Shown: positions 18,313 through 26,931 of the stretch, piece by piece
How the letters are laid out: the number at the start of each line of letters is the position of its first letter
Numbering within the stretch: position 1 is the stretch's first letter
DNA from: an uncultured Bacteroidales bacterium
Lineage (GTDB): Bacteria; Bacteroidota; Bacteroidia; Bacteroidales; Marinilabiliaceae
Direction: 5' to 3'
DNA length: 64,000 nt
Assembly: GCA_934699135.1 (NCBI GenBank)
Contig: CAKUVM010000001.1
Span: forward strand, 1 to 64,000
The notes under the pieces: generated by a model
The model's database searches: none
The model's input: only the letters and a program-made list of their open reading frames with translations
Told to the model about the DNA's origin: nothing
Made by a program: the position numbers and the translations under genes

Positions 18313-19536
18313 CTAGAGTTCCTCCTCAAGCTTCGCGGCCTCGTCTTTGTGGTTGGAGTAGTAGGCGCGCAGCGGGGTGGAGAGGACCTTGATGAAGCCC
18401 TTGGCGTCTTCACTGGTCCAGCCTTTCTGCATCTCGCCGTATTCGCCGAACTTATTCTTGACAAGGTCGTTGGGCGAGTCTACGCCCACTGTGGCGAAAG
18501 TGCGCGGCATGAGCTTCATGATGGCCGTGCCGGTCACGTTTCGCTGGCTCTCCTCGAGCATGGCCTCGATGTCTCGCATGACCGGCTCAAGGTATTGGCT
18601 CTCGTGGAGGAACATGCCGTACCAGTTTGCCACCTGGTCTTTCCAATATTGCTGCCACTTCGAGAGCGTGTATTTCTCCAAGAACCTGTGAGCGGCGATG
18701 ATGAGCATGGGCGCGGCGGCCTCGAAGCCGACCCTGCCCTTGATGCCGATGATGGTGTCTCCCACGTGCATGTCTCGGCCGATGCCATAAGGCGCGGCGA
18801 TGGACTCTATCTTCTGGATGGCCTTGACCTTGTCGGAGAATTTCTCGCCGTTGACGGCCACAATCTCGCCTTTCTCAAACTCAATCTTGATCTCCTCCTC
18901 GCCGTCTTTCTCCACCTGCTTGAGGTAGGCCGTCTCTGGCAGGCCTTGGGCGCTGTCAAGGATCTCGCCTCCGCAGATGCTGGTGCCCCAGATGCCGACG
19001 TTGTAGGAGTATTTGAGTTTTGTGAAGTCGGCCTTGAAGCCGTGGTTGTTGAGGTAGTCGACCTCATATTGGCGCGTCAGGGCCATGTCTCGCGTCAGGG
19101 TGATGATCTCCATCTCTGGGGCCATGACGAGGAACGTCATGTCAAAGCGCACCTGATCGTTGCCGGCGCCCGTGGAGCCGTGGGCTATGGCCTGGGCGCC
19201 AATCTGCTTGGCATAGCGCGCTATGGCCATGCCCTGGAAGATGCGCTCGGAGCTGACGGAGATGGGGTATGTGTTGTTTCGGAGGACGTTTCCGAAAATC
19301 ATGTATCGGATGCTCTTGGAATAGTATTCGCGAGTCACGTCTAGCGTGACGTACTCTTTGGCCCCCAGTTTGTAGGCGTTCTCCTCATTGGCTTTGAGCT
19401 GCTCGGGGCTGAAGCCGCCGGTGTTGGCGCAGGCGGCATAGACCTCATACCCTTTCTCCTTGGCCAAATACATGACCGTGAACGATGTGTCGAGACCGCC
19501 ACTGAAGGCCACTACGACTTTTTTCTTAACATCCAT
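18313..19536 (-). CDS. argG: Argininosuccinate synthase
   Basis: Joins citrulline and aspartate with ATP to form argininosuccinate. The 407 residues begin with the ATP-pyrophosphatase P-loop VVVAFSGGLDTSFTVMYL (8-25). Other family marks are AIAHGSTGAGNDQVRFD near 130 and a citrulline/aspartate-binding segment with SICGGEILD. It lies downstream of the GNAT gene and upstream of argC; a -7 element in the 78-bp gap suggests an extra internal promoter. Residue patterns match the Bacteroidota version of the enzyme. Confidence 0.95.
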   Translation of the reverse strand: MDVKKKVVVAFSGGLDTSFTVMYLAKEKGYEVYAACANTGGFSPEQLKANEENAYKLGAKEYVTLDVTREYYSKSIRYMIFGNVLRNNTYPISVSSERIFQGMAIARYAKQIGAQAIAHGSTGAGNDQVRFDMTFLVMAPEMEIITLTRDMALTRQYEVDYLNNHGFKADFTKLKYSYNVGIWGTSICGGEILDSAQGLPETAYLKQVEKDGEEEIKIEFEKGEIVAVNGEKFSDKVKAIQKIESIAAPYGIGRDMHVGDTIIGIKGRVGFEAAAPMLIIAAHRFLEKYTLSKWQQYWKDQVANWYGMFLHESQYLEPVMRDIEAMLEESQRNVTGTAIMKLMPRTFATVGVDSPNDLVKNKFGEYGEMQKGWTSEDAKGFIKVLSTPLRAYYSNHKDEAAKLEEEL

Positions 19537-19573
19537 ATATTGTAGATATTTTCTTTTTCGTTGTACTTTTTCG

Positions 19574-19581
19574 CAAATATA
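19574..19581 (-). promoter_or_regulatory. Possible internal promoter before argG
   Basis: Exact -7 match TATATTTG on the minus strand, 38 bp before the argG start codon. No TTG is found at the correct distance, so support is partial. Confidence 0.35.
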
Positions 19582-19614
19582 CCCATTTATGCCGCGCGAT
19601 GGGCCTCGCGCCGG

Positions 19615-20268
19615 CTAATCTTCCTTAGGGAAGCCGTTTGGGAAAGCCTCCATTATGCGATCTACCACGCCGGGGTCCTTGGCCAGCTCCTCGTCCGCGT
19701 CGCGGACGCTGCGGGGGCGTTCGGGGTCGTAGAGCATCCCGGTGCAGACGCAGTAGCGGCGGCCCGTGCGGACGAGGATATCGTGGTTGATGCACCCCTC
19801 GCAGCCGTGCCAAAAGGTCTCATCGTCCGTCAGTTGGGCGAATGTGACGGGCACGTAGCCGTGGTCGGTGTTTAGTTTCATGACCGCGGCCCCGCTTGTG
19901 AGGCTGAAGATCTTGGCTTGCGGCCAGCGCAGGCGCGCCAGGGTGAACGTCATGTGCTTGATGCGTCGGGAGAGGCCGCAGCCGCGGTACTCGTCTCGAA
20001 CAATGAGGCCGGATGTGGTGACGTAGTGCTTGCCGCCCCACGTCTCAATGTAGCTGAAGCCGGCGAATGTCTCGCCATCGAGGGCTATGACCGCCTTGCC
20101 CTCGCGCATCTTCTGCTTCACGTAGCCTGGGTTGCGCTTGGCAATGCCCGTGCCGCGCACTTTGGCGGCGGCCGTGATGGTCTGCAGAATCTCGTCGACG
20201 TATTTGAGGTGCTCCTCTGTGGCCACAACCACCTTCAGGTTGGGGAACCTATCGTCAGACTTGCTCAT
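19615..20268 (-). CDS. GNAT family N-acetyltransferase in the arginine operon
   Basis: A 217-residue protein with a GNAT fold: the acetyl-CoA loop is the VRDEYRGCGLSRRIKHM segment (motif A, R/QxxGxG/A) near 90-110, with flanking strands SYIETWGGKHYVTTSGLIV. A Cys-rich C-terminal region (WHGCEGCINHD, then CVCTGM) is unusual for plain GNATs. Its place between argR and argG strongly suggests it supplies the first step of arginine synthesis, acetylation of glutamate, in a genome lacking a classic argA nearby. That assignment is inference from context; the substrate has not been read from sequence. Confidence 0.8.
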   Translation of the reverse strand: MSKSDDRFPNLKVVVATEEHLKYVDEILQTITAAAKVRGTGIAKRNPGYVKQKMREGKAVIALDGETFAGFSYIETWGGKHYVTTSGLIVRDEYRGCGLSRRIKHMTFTLARLRWPQAKIFSLTSGAAVMKLNTDHGYVPVTFAQLTDDETFWHGCEGCINHDILVRTGRRYCVCTGMLYDPERPRSVRDADEELAKDPGVVDRIMEAFPNGFPKED

Positions 20269-20323
20269 CTCGTTCTTTTGTGTATGATGTTATTTTTCTT
20301 TCCCCTGAGGCAGGCGGGCCGGC

Positions 20324-20797
20324 TCAGATGGCCTTGGCGCGCGCGTCGGGCATGATGGTGCAGAGTTCCGACATGAAGGCCTCGGCGTCGGCCCCCGCCC
20401 TCAGGATCACCAGCACCGTGTCGTCTCCCGCCACGGTGCCCATCACGTTGGTGAGTCTCGTATCGTCTATGTTGGCGGCCATGAAGCTGGCGTAGCCCGG
20501 GCGGGTGCGCAAGACGGCCATTTGTCCAGACACCTCCACGCTCACCAGCCCCGACAGTTGGGAGCGTTTGTTGTCATCGTCGGGGTGAGGCATGTAGCGG
20601 TATCCGCCATCGCCGTCAGGAACCTTGACAATCTTCAGCTCGGCGAAGTCTCGCGAGAGAGTGGCCTGCGTCACGGCATAGCCCCTGTCTCCCAACAGTC
20701 GGAGCATTGTCTCTTGGCTGTCTACGCGGACAAACCGCACTATATTCAGAATGGCCTCCAGACGGCGGGCCTTGGCGCCGTTCTTTACTTGTTGCAT
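20324..20797 (-). CDS. argR: Arginine repressor
   Basis: A 157-residue ArgR. The N-terminal winged-helix DNA-binding domain (residues 1-75) contains SQETMLRLLGDRGYAVTQATLSRDFAELKIVK, the family's recognition helix. The C-terminal arginine-binding oligomerisation domain includes TVAGDDTVLVILRAGADAEAFM, with the GDDT motif that binds L-arginine. It is the first gene of the arg operon and so probably autoregulated; inverted repeats lie just upstream of its start. Confidence 0.95.
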   Translation of the reverse strand: MQQVKNGAKARRLEAILNIVRFVRVDSQETMLRLLGDRGYAVTQATLSRDFAELKIVKVPDGDGGYRYMPHPDDDNKRSQLSGLVSVEVSGQMAVLRTRPGYASFMAANIDDTRLTNVMGTVAGDDTVLVILRAGADAEAFMSELCTIMPDARAKAI

Positions 20798-20812
20798 TTT
20801 TATTCAATCGTC

Positions 20813-20874
20813 TTGCAAAAATATGCAATATACGCGAGACTTGTCAACCTTGGAAGCACTAAAATGCACATTTT
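20813..20874. promoter_or_regulatory. Candidate ArgR operator region
   Basis: Two A+T-rich inverted repeats within 80 bp upstream of argR: TTGCA-N6-TGCAA at 20813-20828 and AAAATG-CA-CATTTT at 20861-20874. Size, A+T richness and position resemble ARG boxes, though the sequences differ from the E. coli consensus. Confidence 0.4.
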
Positions 20875-20950
20875 TATTAGCGGCCGCACCGCCACTCGCA
20901 GTCTGTAAGACGCGTCATGCAAGGCGGAGAGGATGGGTCTGGCACAGAAA

Positions 20951-20984
20951 AGGCGCGCACGGCACATGATGCCAATGCGCGCCT
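20951..20984 (-). terminator. Terminator downstream of comB
   Basis: Perfect 9-bp stem (AGGCGCGCA with TGCGCGCCT) around a 16-nt loop, followed on the minus strand by TTTTCT. It separates the comB/par operon from argR. Confidence 0.65.
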
Positions 20985-21004
20985 CTTATTCATTAGCCAA
21001 TTGC

Positions 21005-21739
21005 CTAGATGACCCTCACGAGGCCGTCCGCCATGAGCCTGGGCACGGCAGGCATGCTGCCATCGTGGCGCAGGCAGACTTCGACATCTGCCGCATAGCC
21101 CTTGGCAATCAGCCGGTTGTAGTGGCGAGAGTTGGCGAACCAGCTCAGCCCGTCCCTCTCATAGGCGTCGGCCATCATGCGGACGCAGATGGCGTAGTCC
21201 GACGCGTAGGTCACGTCTCGTCCCGAGCCCTCAACGCCTTTGGCCAGCAAGGCGGCGCAGAGGCAGTCTTCCAAAGTTGGCAGGCCATAATTGCCAGAGC
21301 ACACAATGACGACGCGCGCGCCGCCCGCGGCATTGGCCAATCGCCTCACCACGGCTTGGCGATTGAGCATAGAGGCCACAATGACTACGTCGGCACCGGC
21401 CGCGTTTCGCATGGCCAGCGTGCCATTTGTGGTGGTCAGGATCACCGTCTTGCCGCCCACTCGGGCGGGAGTGTAGTCCTGCGGCGAATTGCCGAGGTCG
21501 AACCCCTCGATGCGGTCGGCGTTGCGCTCACCGCCCAAGACGGACGCTCCTCTACCCAGCCTCTCGGCCGACGCGAAGGCCTCCTCAACAGACGTGACGG
21601 GCAAGACTGCCTCCGCCCCGTTGGCCAGAGCCATTGTCATGACGCTCGTGGCGCGCAAGACGTCGATCACCACGGCCTCACAGCCCTTGAAATCGTAGGT
21701 TTCGGCGGCTTGCGCCGTTGGCAAGATGTCTATCTGCAT
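21005..21739 (-). CDS. comB: 2-phosphosulfolactate phosphatase-like protein
   Basis: A 244-residue ComB-family phosphatase. Marks: VVIDVLRATSVMTMALANGAEAV near the N-terminus, GGERNADRIEGFDLGNSP in the middle, and TTTNGTLAMRNAAGADVV. In methanogens ComB dephosphorylates 2-phosphosulfolactate on the way to coenzyme M. Bacteroidota have no coenzyme M, so the role here may be another phosphatase reaction, perhaps leading to sulfolactate. It is the last gene of the run parA-parB-DUF5683-comB, 9 bp after the DUF5683 gene. Confidence 0.88.
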   Translation of the reverse strand: MQIDILPTAQAAETYDFKGCEAVVIDVLRATSVMTMALANGAEAVLPVTSVEEAFASAERLGRGASVLGGERNADRIEGFDLGNSPQDYTPARVGGKTVILTTTNGTLAMRNAAGADVVIVASMLNRQAVVRRLANAAGGARVVIVCSGNYGLPTLEDCLCAALLAKGVEGSGRDVTYASDYAICVRMMADAYERDGLSWFANSRHYNRLIAKGYAADVEVCLRHDGSMPAVPRLMADGLVRVI

Positions 21740-21748
21740 AAGAAGTCC

Positions 21749-22483
21749 CTAAAACCTCAGCGCCAGCCTGGCGCCAAACTCACGCGACGCGGGGGCTAGC
21801 GCCGGGCTCCAGTTGAGGGAGAGGTCGTCGCTCACGTCGAAATTGAAGAAATGCGCGTCTACGCAAGCATCGACAATCTGCAGGGCGTAGAGGCCTACCA
21901 TGCCGAAAATGGAGAGGTCGCGGTATCGGCGGTAATAGTCCTTCTTGTTTTTGAGGGAAGTCTGAAACCACTGCTTATATGTGCCTTGCACCAGCTCCTC
22001 CGTAAGATGGGCTCGCTCAACGAAATACATGTAGCTTTTGTTGTTCGGGTCTCCTAGGAGGAAGTCTCGGTACGCGCTGCTGTATTTCTTATAATACTTG
22101 TTGTTGAAATGAATGGCGTAGATGAGCGCGGCCGCGCCGCCATAGAGTAGCGGCAGTTTCCAGTATTTCCGGTTGTATATCTGCCCCAGGCCCGGCAAGA
22201 TGGCCGCATACATGGTGGCCGTGTGGGGCGAGTGCCCAAGCCCCCCGATATGCACCGACCGGATGAGGCGTACCGTCTCTCCATCCACCATGATGAGCGA
22301 GTCGGGAATGACCTCCAAGACAGGCTCCCGCGGGTCTATGGCCACGCTCTCAGTCCGGGAGTCTATTATGTTGGGGTCACCCTCCACGTTGGCCGTGTCT
22401 TTTTGCGCCCAAAGTCCCCCGCAGACGGCCATGGCCGTCAGGGAGAGCGTAAGCCTCAGCATGCGGAGTGGGAGCCTAGGCAT
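21749..22483 (-). CDS. DUF5683 domain-containing membrane protein
   Basis: A 244-residue protein with an N-terminal signal sequence (hydrophobic residues 8-24, then Ala-Gln), a low-complexity acidic linker, and a conserved core ATMYAAILPGLGQIYNRKYWKLPL followed by a hydrophobic segment (LLYGGAAALIYAIHFNN) and a second membrane segment near 180. This PGLGQIYNxKxWK pattern is characteristic of DUF5683, which in Bacteroidota regularly follows parB. Its ATG overlaps the parB 3' end by 8 bp, so the two are translationally coupled. Function is unknown; an envelope role linked to chromosome or division genes is guesswork. Confidence 0.85.
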   Translation of the reverse strand: MPRLPLRMLRLTLSLTAMAVCGGLWAQKDTANVEGDPNIIDSRTESVAIDPREPVLEVIPDSLIMVDGETVRLIRSVHIGGLGHSPHTATMYAAILPGLGQIYNRKYWKLPLLYGGAAALIYAIHFNNKYYKKYSSAYRDFLLGDPNNKSYMYFVERAHLTEELVQGTYKQWFQTSLKNKKDYYRRYRDLSIFGMVGLYALQIVDACVDAHFFNFDVSDDLSLNWSPALAPASREFGARLALRF

Positions 22484-23405
22484 CGGCTGGTCGCTGTCTG
22501 GTGGAGTCTAGAATCTCCATGATTCTCTCCAAGTCATCGGCCGAGGAGAATGGGATGGTGATCTTGCCTTTGCCATCGGCAGAGCAGGCCAGTTTGACGT
22601 TGGCGTGGAAATAGGATGAGAGGTGATCTCCCAAGGCCCTATATTCCTCTGGCGTCTGCGCCTTTGCCTTGGGTTTCTTTGGGGCCTCTTTCTCCTCTTG
22701 CGCCGCGCCGGCCTGTGGGTCGTTATATTCGCGGACCATCTCCTCGATGCGGCGCACGGAGTAGCCCTGCTCCACCGTCTCGTGGAAGAGCATGAGCTGC
22801 GTCTCCTCGTCCTCTACGCCCATGATGGCGCGGGCGTGCCCCATAGAGATGACTTTGTCTCGCAGGCCGTCGCGAATCTCCTCGGGGAGTTTGAGCAGTC
22901 GGAGGTAGTTGGTCACCGTGGAGCGTTTTTTGCCCACCTGGTCGGCCAGAGTCTCTTGCGTGAGGTTGCACTCGTCAATGAGCCTCTGGTAGCTTAGCGC
23001 CTCCTCGATGGGGTTGAGGTTAGACCTCTGGATGTTCTCAATGAGGGCCACTGCCAGCATCTTGTCATCAGACACCTCTCGGACGTAGGCCGGCACTGTG
23101 GCCAGGCCCACCATCTTCGCGGCGCGGAAACGCCTCTCGCCCGCTATTATCTGATACCTCCCGGTCTCCTCAATCTTTCGCAGAGTGAGCGGCTGGATGA
23201 TGCCGACGCTCCTGATGGATGAGGCCAGCTCTTCCAGGTCGTCCTGGCTGAAATCTGTCCGCGGTTGCCACGGGTTGGCGTCAATGAGTCCTACGGCGAT
23301 CTCGTCTAGCGCCGATTGCGCCTGAGCGTCGTCATTAGCCTCGCGCCCGAGCAGGGCCTCCAGCCCCATGCCGCCGCCTTTGCCAAGTCCAAAACTTTTT
23401 GCCAT
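22476..23405 (-). CDS. parB: Chromosome-partitioning protein ParB
   Basis: A 309-residue ParB/Spo0J protein that binds parS and spreads on DNA as a CTP-dependent clamp. Residues 35-125 hold the ParB/Srx nuclease-like domain: VGLIDANPWQPRTDF, LEELASSIRSVGIIQPLTLR, and the CTP-binding GERRFRAAKM motif with ENIQRSNLNPIEEA. A helix-turn-helix follows (LTQETLADQVGKKRSTVTNYLRLL), then SMGHARAIMGV. After a Lys/Glu/Ala-rich linker comes the C-terminal dimerisation domain. It begins 15 bp after parA. Confidence 0.97.
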   Translation of the reverse strand: MAKSFGLGKGGGMGLEALLGREANDDAQAQSALDEIAVGLIDANPWQPRTDFSQDDLEELASSIRSVGIIQPLTLRKIEETGRYQIIAGERRFRAAKMVGLATVPAYVREVSDDKMLAVALIENIQRSNLNPIEEALSYQRLIDECNLTQETLADQVGKKRSTVTNYLRLLKLPEEIRDGLRDKVISMGHARAIMGVEDEETQLMLFHETVEQGYSVRRIEEMVREYNDPQAGAAQEEKEAPKKPKAKAQTPEEYRALGDHLSSYFHANVKLACSADGKGKITIPFSSADDLERIMEILDSTRQRPADA

Positions 23406-23420
23406 TTGTCTTCGCCTCCC

Positions 23421-24191
23421 TTACTTTTTCTCGTTGCGCTCCAGCAGCTCGCGGGCCAGGTTGAGATAGTTTTGCGCGCCTTTGCTCGTGGCGTCGTAGC
23501 TTATGGCCGCCTGGCCGTGGCTTGGGGCCTCGGAGAGGCGGACGTTGCGGGCAATCAGGGTCTGGAAGACCATGTTTTGGAAGTGGCGGCGCACCTCGTC
23601 AAGCACCTGGTTGGAGAGGTTGTTTCGCGAGTCGTACATGGTGAGCAGGAAACCCTCAATCTCGAGCGACGGGTTGAGCCTCTTCTGGATGATTCGGATG
23701 GTGTGAAGCAGCTTGCCAAGACCCTCCAGCGCGAAATATTCGCACTGGACGGGGACGATGACGGAGTCCGACGCGGTGAGGGCGTTCACCGTGATGAGGC
23801 CGAGCGAGGGGCAGCAGTCGATGAGGATGTAGTCGAACTGATCGCGCATCTTGTCCACCATGCGTTTCATGATGGTCTCGCGGTCAGTCATCTTGAGCAT
23901 CTCGATCTCGGCGCCGACAAGGTCGATGTGTGACGGCATTATGTAGAGGTTGTCAATCTCGCACTTCAAGACTGCGCTCTTGGGATCGACGTCTCCCACC
24001 ATGCACTCATAGATGGTGGGTTTCACCTCGTTGACGTTGAAGCCGAGACCAGATGTTGAGTTGGCCTGGGCGTCGGCGTCTATTATGAGCACTTTCTTCT
24101 CGAGCACCGCGAGGCTCGCGCCAAGGTTGATCGCGGTGGTAGTCTTGCCCACTCCGCCCTTCTGGTTGGCTATTGATATGACTCTTGCCAT
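23421..24191 (-). CDS. parA: Chromosome-partitioning ATPase ParA
   Basis: A 256-residue Soj/ParA ATPase that dimerises on nucleoid DNA and drives ParB-parS complexes. The deviant Walker A motif KGGVGKTTTAINLGASLA is at residues 11-28; the A' motif DADAQANSTSGLG and Walker B ILIDCCPSLG are also visible. It is the first gene of the parA-parB-DUF5683-comB run and has a good promoter upstream. The length is typical of chromosomal rather than large plasmid ParA proteins. Confidence 0.97.
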   Translation of the reverse strand: MARVISIANQKGGVGKTTTAINLGASLAVLEKKVLIIDADAQANSTSGLGFNVNEVKPTIYECMVGDVDPKSAVLKCEIDNLYIMPSHIDLVGAEIEMLKMTDRETIMKRMVDKMRDQFDYILIDCCPSLGLITVNALTASDSVIVPVQCEYFALEGLGKLLHTIRIIQKRLNPSLEIEGFLLTMYDSRNNLSNQVLDEVRRHFQNMVFQTLIARNVRLSEAPSHGQAAISYDATSKGAQNYLNLARELLERNEKK

Positions 24192-24229
24192 TATTGTGGT
24201 CTATTATGTTTCTTTACTTTATGACTTGA

Positions 24230-24258
24230 CAAAGATACTCTTTATTTGTCACAACCAA
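24230..24258 (-). promoter_or_regulatory. parA promoter
   Basis: On the minus strand, exact -7 TATCTTTG at 24237-24230, with TTG at 24258-24256, 18 nt upstream. The start codon is about 40 nt downstream. Confidence 0.6.
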
Positions 24259-24511
24259 ACAGTGTTCCACGGGGCGGCGGCTTCATTGGTTAATGGCTTA
24301 CTAATTATACCACAACAACTTACCGTTGCCAGCTTGGACCTTTTGCCACGTTCCACGACTTATTGACAAATTACTACTGACACCTGTTGATAATCACCTC
24401 CGCCGCTAAATGCCATAGGCTCAAAGCGATATGGCACGGAGCGCGTAAAGCCGCAGCCGGCAATTGACATATTTACTGACAGGCCATGACAAGAAGCCCG
24501 CGCAAGAGACG
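24259..24511. other. Intergenic region between parA and the tsf terminator
   Basis: About 250 bp with no plausible gene. It holds two half-site matches to the parS core (TGTTCCAC at 24263-24270 and CGTTCCACG at 24349-24357) but no full TGTTnCACGTGnAACA palindrome, and one weak DnaA-box-like sequence (TGTTGATAA). I do not call a parS site or an origin from this. Confidence 0.5.
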
Positions 24512-24550
24512 AAAAAAAGCCCCGCCGCTCCGAGAACGGAGCGCGGGGCT
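24512..24550 (-). terminator. Terminator of the rplM-rpsI-rpsB-tsf operon
   Basis: Stem AGCCCCGC...GCGGGGCT extended by CTCCG/CGGAG around a short loop, with seven T residues following on the minus strand. It lies 60 bp after tsf. Confidence 0.85.
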
Positions 24551-24609
24551 ATGCTAGGCCGTGCCTCGCTGCCAAAGGGCGGCAGCAAAGACAGAGGCTC
24601 TTTTAGCTT

Positions 24610-25440
24610 TTACACCAGAGCGAGGCGAATCATGCTGACAGGCTTGAGGGTCTTGCTGACGGTGGCGAGGTACTGGCCAACGGAGAGCTTGCTCTCATCG
24701 CCGTCGCCGGCAAAGAAGGCCTGCTCCATAAGGGTGTTCTCCTTGAAGAATTTGCCAAGGCGGCCCTGAGCGATCTTCTCAATCATGGCCTCCGGCTTTT
24801 TCTCATTGCGGGCCTGCTCCTTGCCCACCTCGAGCTCATGGTCAATGACCTCCTGGGGAACCTGGGTCTTGTCTACGGCCACAGGGCTCATGGTGGCAAC
24901 CTGCATGGCGACCTTCTTGCCCACCTCGGCGTCTACAGCCTCGTTGAAGCCGACTACGGCCGCAATCTTCTTGTTGTGGACGTAGATGGCCACCTGCTCA
25001 GCGTCGATCTGCTGATATGCAGAGAGGTCAATCTTCTCGCCGATGACGCCGGTGAGCTCATTGACATTCTCAGCCACGGTGTGACCGTTGAGAGAGAGAG
25101 CCTTGAGGGCCTCGAGGTCAGCTGGGCGAGCCTCGACCGCGAGGTCGAGGATGGCGTTGGCGAGGTTGAGGAACTTCTCATTCTCGGCCACGAAGTCGGT
25201 CTCGGCGTTGAGGATGATGGCGGCTGCGTGAGTGCCGTCGGCGGAAGCCTTGGCGAGGGCCACTCCGTCTTTTGCCTCGCGGTCAGCGCGCTTTGCGGCT
25301 ACGAGCTGGCCACGCTCGCGGAGGATGTCGCGGGCGCGGTCAAAATCGCCATTGGCCTCGGTGAGAGCTTTCTTGCAGTCCATCATGCCGGCGTTTGTCA
25401 GGTCGCGCAGCTTCTTGACGTCTTGTGCGGTAATTGCCAT
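24610..25440 (-). CDS. tsf: Translation elongation factor Ts
   Basis: The 276-residue nucleotide exchange factor for EF-Tu. It starts with the UBA-like segment ITAQDVKKLRDLTNAGMMDCKKALTEANGD (residues 3-32), followed by the invariant LRERGQLVAAKRADREAKDGV. The exchange core carries NAETDFVAENEKF. The C-terminus (GQYLATVSKTLKPVSMIRLALV) is normal. It follows rpsB after a 134-bp gap containing a G+C-rich hairpin-forming stretch (near 25484-25532) that could lower read-through between the two genes. Confidence 0.98.
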   Translation of the reverse strand: MAITAQDVKKLRDLTNAGMMDCKKALTEANGDFDRARDILRERGQLVAAKRADREAKDGVALAKASADGTHAAAIILNAETDFVAENEKFLNLANAILDLAVEARPADLEALKALSLNGHTVAENVNELTGVIGEKIDLSAYQQIDAEQVAIYVHNKKIAAVVGFNEAVDAEVGKKVAMQVATMSPVAVDKTQVPQEVIDHELEVGKEQARNEKKPEAMIEKIAQGRLGKFFKENTLMEQAFFAGDGDESKLSVGQYLATVSKTLKPVSMIRLALV

Positions 25441-25574
25441 AATTGTTGGGTATAATTTTTATGGGTTAATCAGAAAAGTGGAAAGACGCCCACGCTGGCC
25501 GAGCCGAGGCAGGGCGGAGGCGCGGGCGTCTGTATCTGACTGGCGACTTGCGGCCGCCATATTATTAATGTTTA

Positions 25575-26393
25575 TTACTCGGCGGCAGGAGTCTCCGCGG
25601 CAGGAGCCTCGCCGGCAGCGGCCTCGGGCTTGCGAGCCTTGCGGGCGCCTGTCTTTGGGGCCTGCTTCCTCTCCTTGGGCTGCTCCTCGTCATCGAGCTT
25701 CTCTGCCTTGCGCTCCTCGAGACCCTCGCGGATGGCCTGCGTCATGACGTCGACGACGAGGTCGATGGACTTGGAGGCGTCGTCGTTTGCGGGGATGACG
25801 TAGTCAACGTCGGATGGGTTGGAGTTGGTGTCTACCATGGCGAAGACCGGGATGCAGAGACGGTTTGCCTCCTTGACGGCGATGTGCTCCTTGGTGACGT
25901 CGACGACGAACATTGCGGCCGGGAGTCGGTTGAGGTCGGCGATGGAGCCGAGGTTCTTGTTCAGCTTCTCGCGCTGGCGGTTGATCTGGAGCCTCTCCCT
26001 CTTAGAAAGACTGTTGAAAACGGGATCGGCGATGAGCTTGTCTAGCGAGCCCATCTTCTTGACGGTCTTGCGGATGGTAGGGAAGTTGGTGAGCATACCA
26101 CCCGGCCAGCGCTCCACGACGAAAGGCATGCCGACAGCGCCAACCTTCTCGGCGACGATGTCGCGGGCCTGCCTCTTGGTGGCTACGAAGAGCACCTTGC
26201 GACCGGACTTAGCGATTTGCTTGAGGGCCTCAGCGGCCTCGTCAATCTTAGCTACAGTCTTATGCAGATCGAGGATGTGGATTCCGTTCTTCTCCATGAA
26301 GATGTACGGCTTCATGGCGGGATTCCACTTGCGCTTCAGGTGGCCGAAGTGCACACCTGCGTCCAAAAGCTGATCGAAACTAGTTCTTGACAT
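25575..26393 (-). CDS. rpsB: 30S ribosomal protein S2
   Basis: A 272-residue S2. The start MSRTSFDQLLDAGVHFGHLKRKWNP is chosen because it aligns with the universal S2 N-terminus; the open frame extends 14 codons further but without support. Core motifs: FMEKNGIHILDLHKT, FVATKRQA, ERWPGGMLTNFPTI, DPVFNSLSKRERL and NPSDVDYVIPANDDA. The last 40 residues are an Ala/Pro/Glu-rich low-complexity tail (repeats of APAAE type), common in Bacteroidota S2. It lies between rpsI and tsf. Confidence 0.98.
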   Translation of the reverse strand: MSRTSFDQLLDAGVHFGHLKRKWNPAMKPYIFMEKNGIHILDLHKTVAKIDEAAEALKQIAKSGRKVLFVATKRQARDIVAEKVGAVGMPFVVERWPGGMLTNFPTIRKTVKKMGSLDKLIADPVFNSLSKRERLQINRQREKLNKNLGSIADLNRLPAAMFVVDVTKEHIAVKEANRLCIPVFAMVDTNSNPSDVDYVIPANDDASKSIDLVVDVMTQAIREGLEERKAEKLDDEEQPKERKQAPKTGARKARKPEAAAGEAPAAETPAAE

Positions 26394-26538
26394 TTTGTCT
26401 TGTTTTCTGGGGTTGTTTACCTTCTGTTTCATCAACCGGATGGTAGGCTAGGCGGCCGTCGCTACTTGGCGCGGCCATGACGTCTGGCATCCCTCCGATT
26501 TAGATACTAAACACTCGCTTCCGTTCGGGCTGGCGGTA

Positions 26539-26931
26539 TTAACGCTTGCTGAACTGGAATTTCTTGCGCGCCTTGGGCTGACCGGGCTTTTTACGCTCTA
26601 CGACGCGAGAGTCTCGCGTCATGAAGCCCTGCGCCTTGAGGGCGGGCTTGTCCTCGGCATTGATCTTGACGAGAGCGCGCGCGATGGCGAGGCGGAGAGC
26701 CTCGGCCTGACCCTTGATGCCGCCACCGTCGAGGTTGGCCTTGATGTCGTAGCTCTCGGTGACGCCGAGGGTCGCGAGGGGCTGCTTGACGATGAACTGG
26801 AGGTTCTTGTCAGGGAAATAGTTCTCAATGTCCCTGCTGTTGATGGAGATGACGCCCTTACCTGCGGTGAGGTAGACGCGTGCTACTGCTGCCTTTCTTC
26901 TGCCTAAGGCGTTGGTTACTTCTGCGCTCAT
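26539..26931 (-). CDS. rpsI: 30S ribosomal protein S9
   Basis: The 130-residue S9: NALGRRKAAVARVYL at the N-terminus, INSRDIENYFPDKNLQF in the middle and a basic C-terminal tail RKKPGQPKARKKFQFSKR that reaches the P-site tRNA. Its ATG overlaps the rplM stop codon by one base (TAATG), the usual translational coupling of the L13-S9 pair. Confidence 0.98.
   Translation of the reverse strand: MSAEVTNALGRRKAAVARVYLTAGKGVISINSRDIENYFPDKNLQFIVKQPLATLGVTESYDIKANLDGGGIKGQAEALRLAIARALVKINAEDKPALKAQGFMTRDSRVVERKKPGQPKARKKFQFSKR

Noticed and set aside
16573..19344. Two long + strand frames across argD, argC and argG
   Set aside because: Both are antisense to well-supported arginine genes and show no domain or signal of their own.
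24259..24511. Possible parS site or replication origin next to parAB
   Set aside because: Only half-sites of the parS consensus and one weak DnaA-box-like sequence; no dnaA, gidA or clustered boxes in view.
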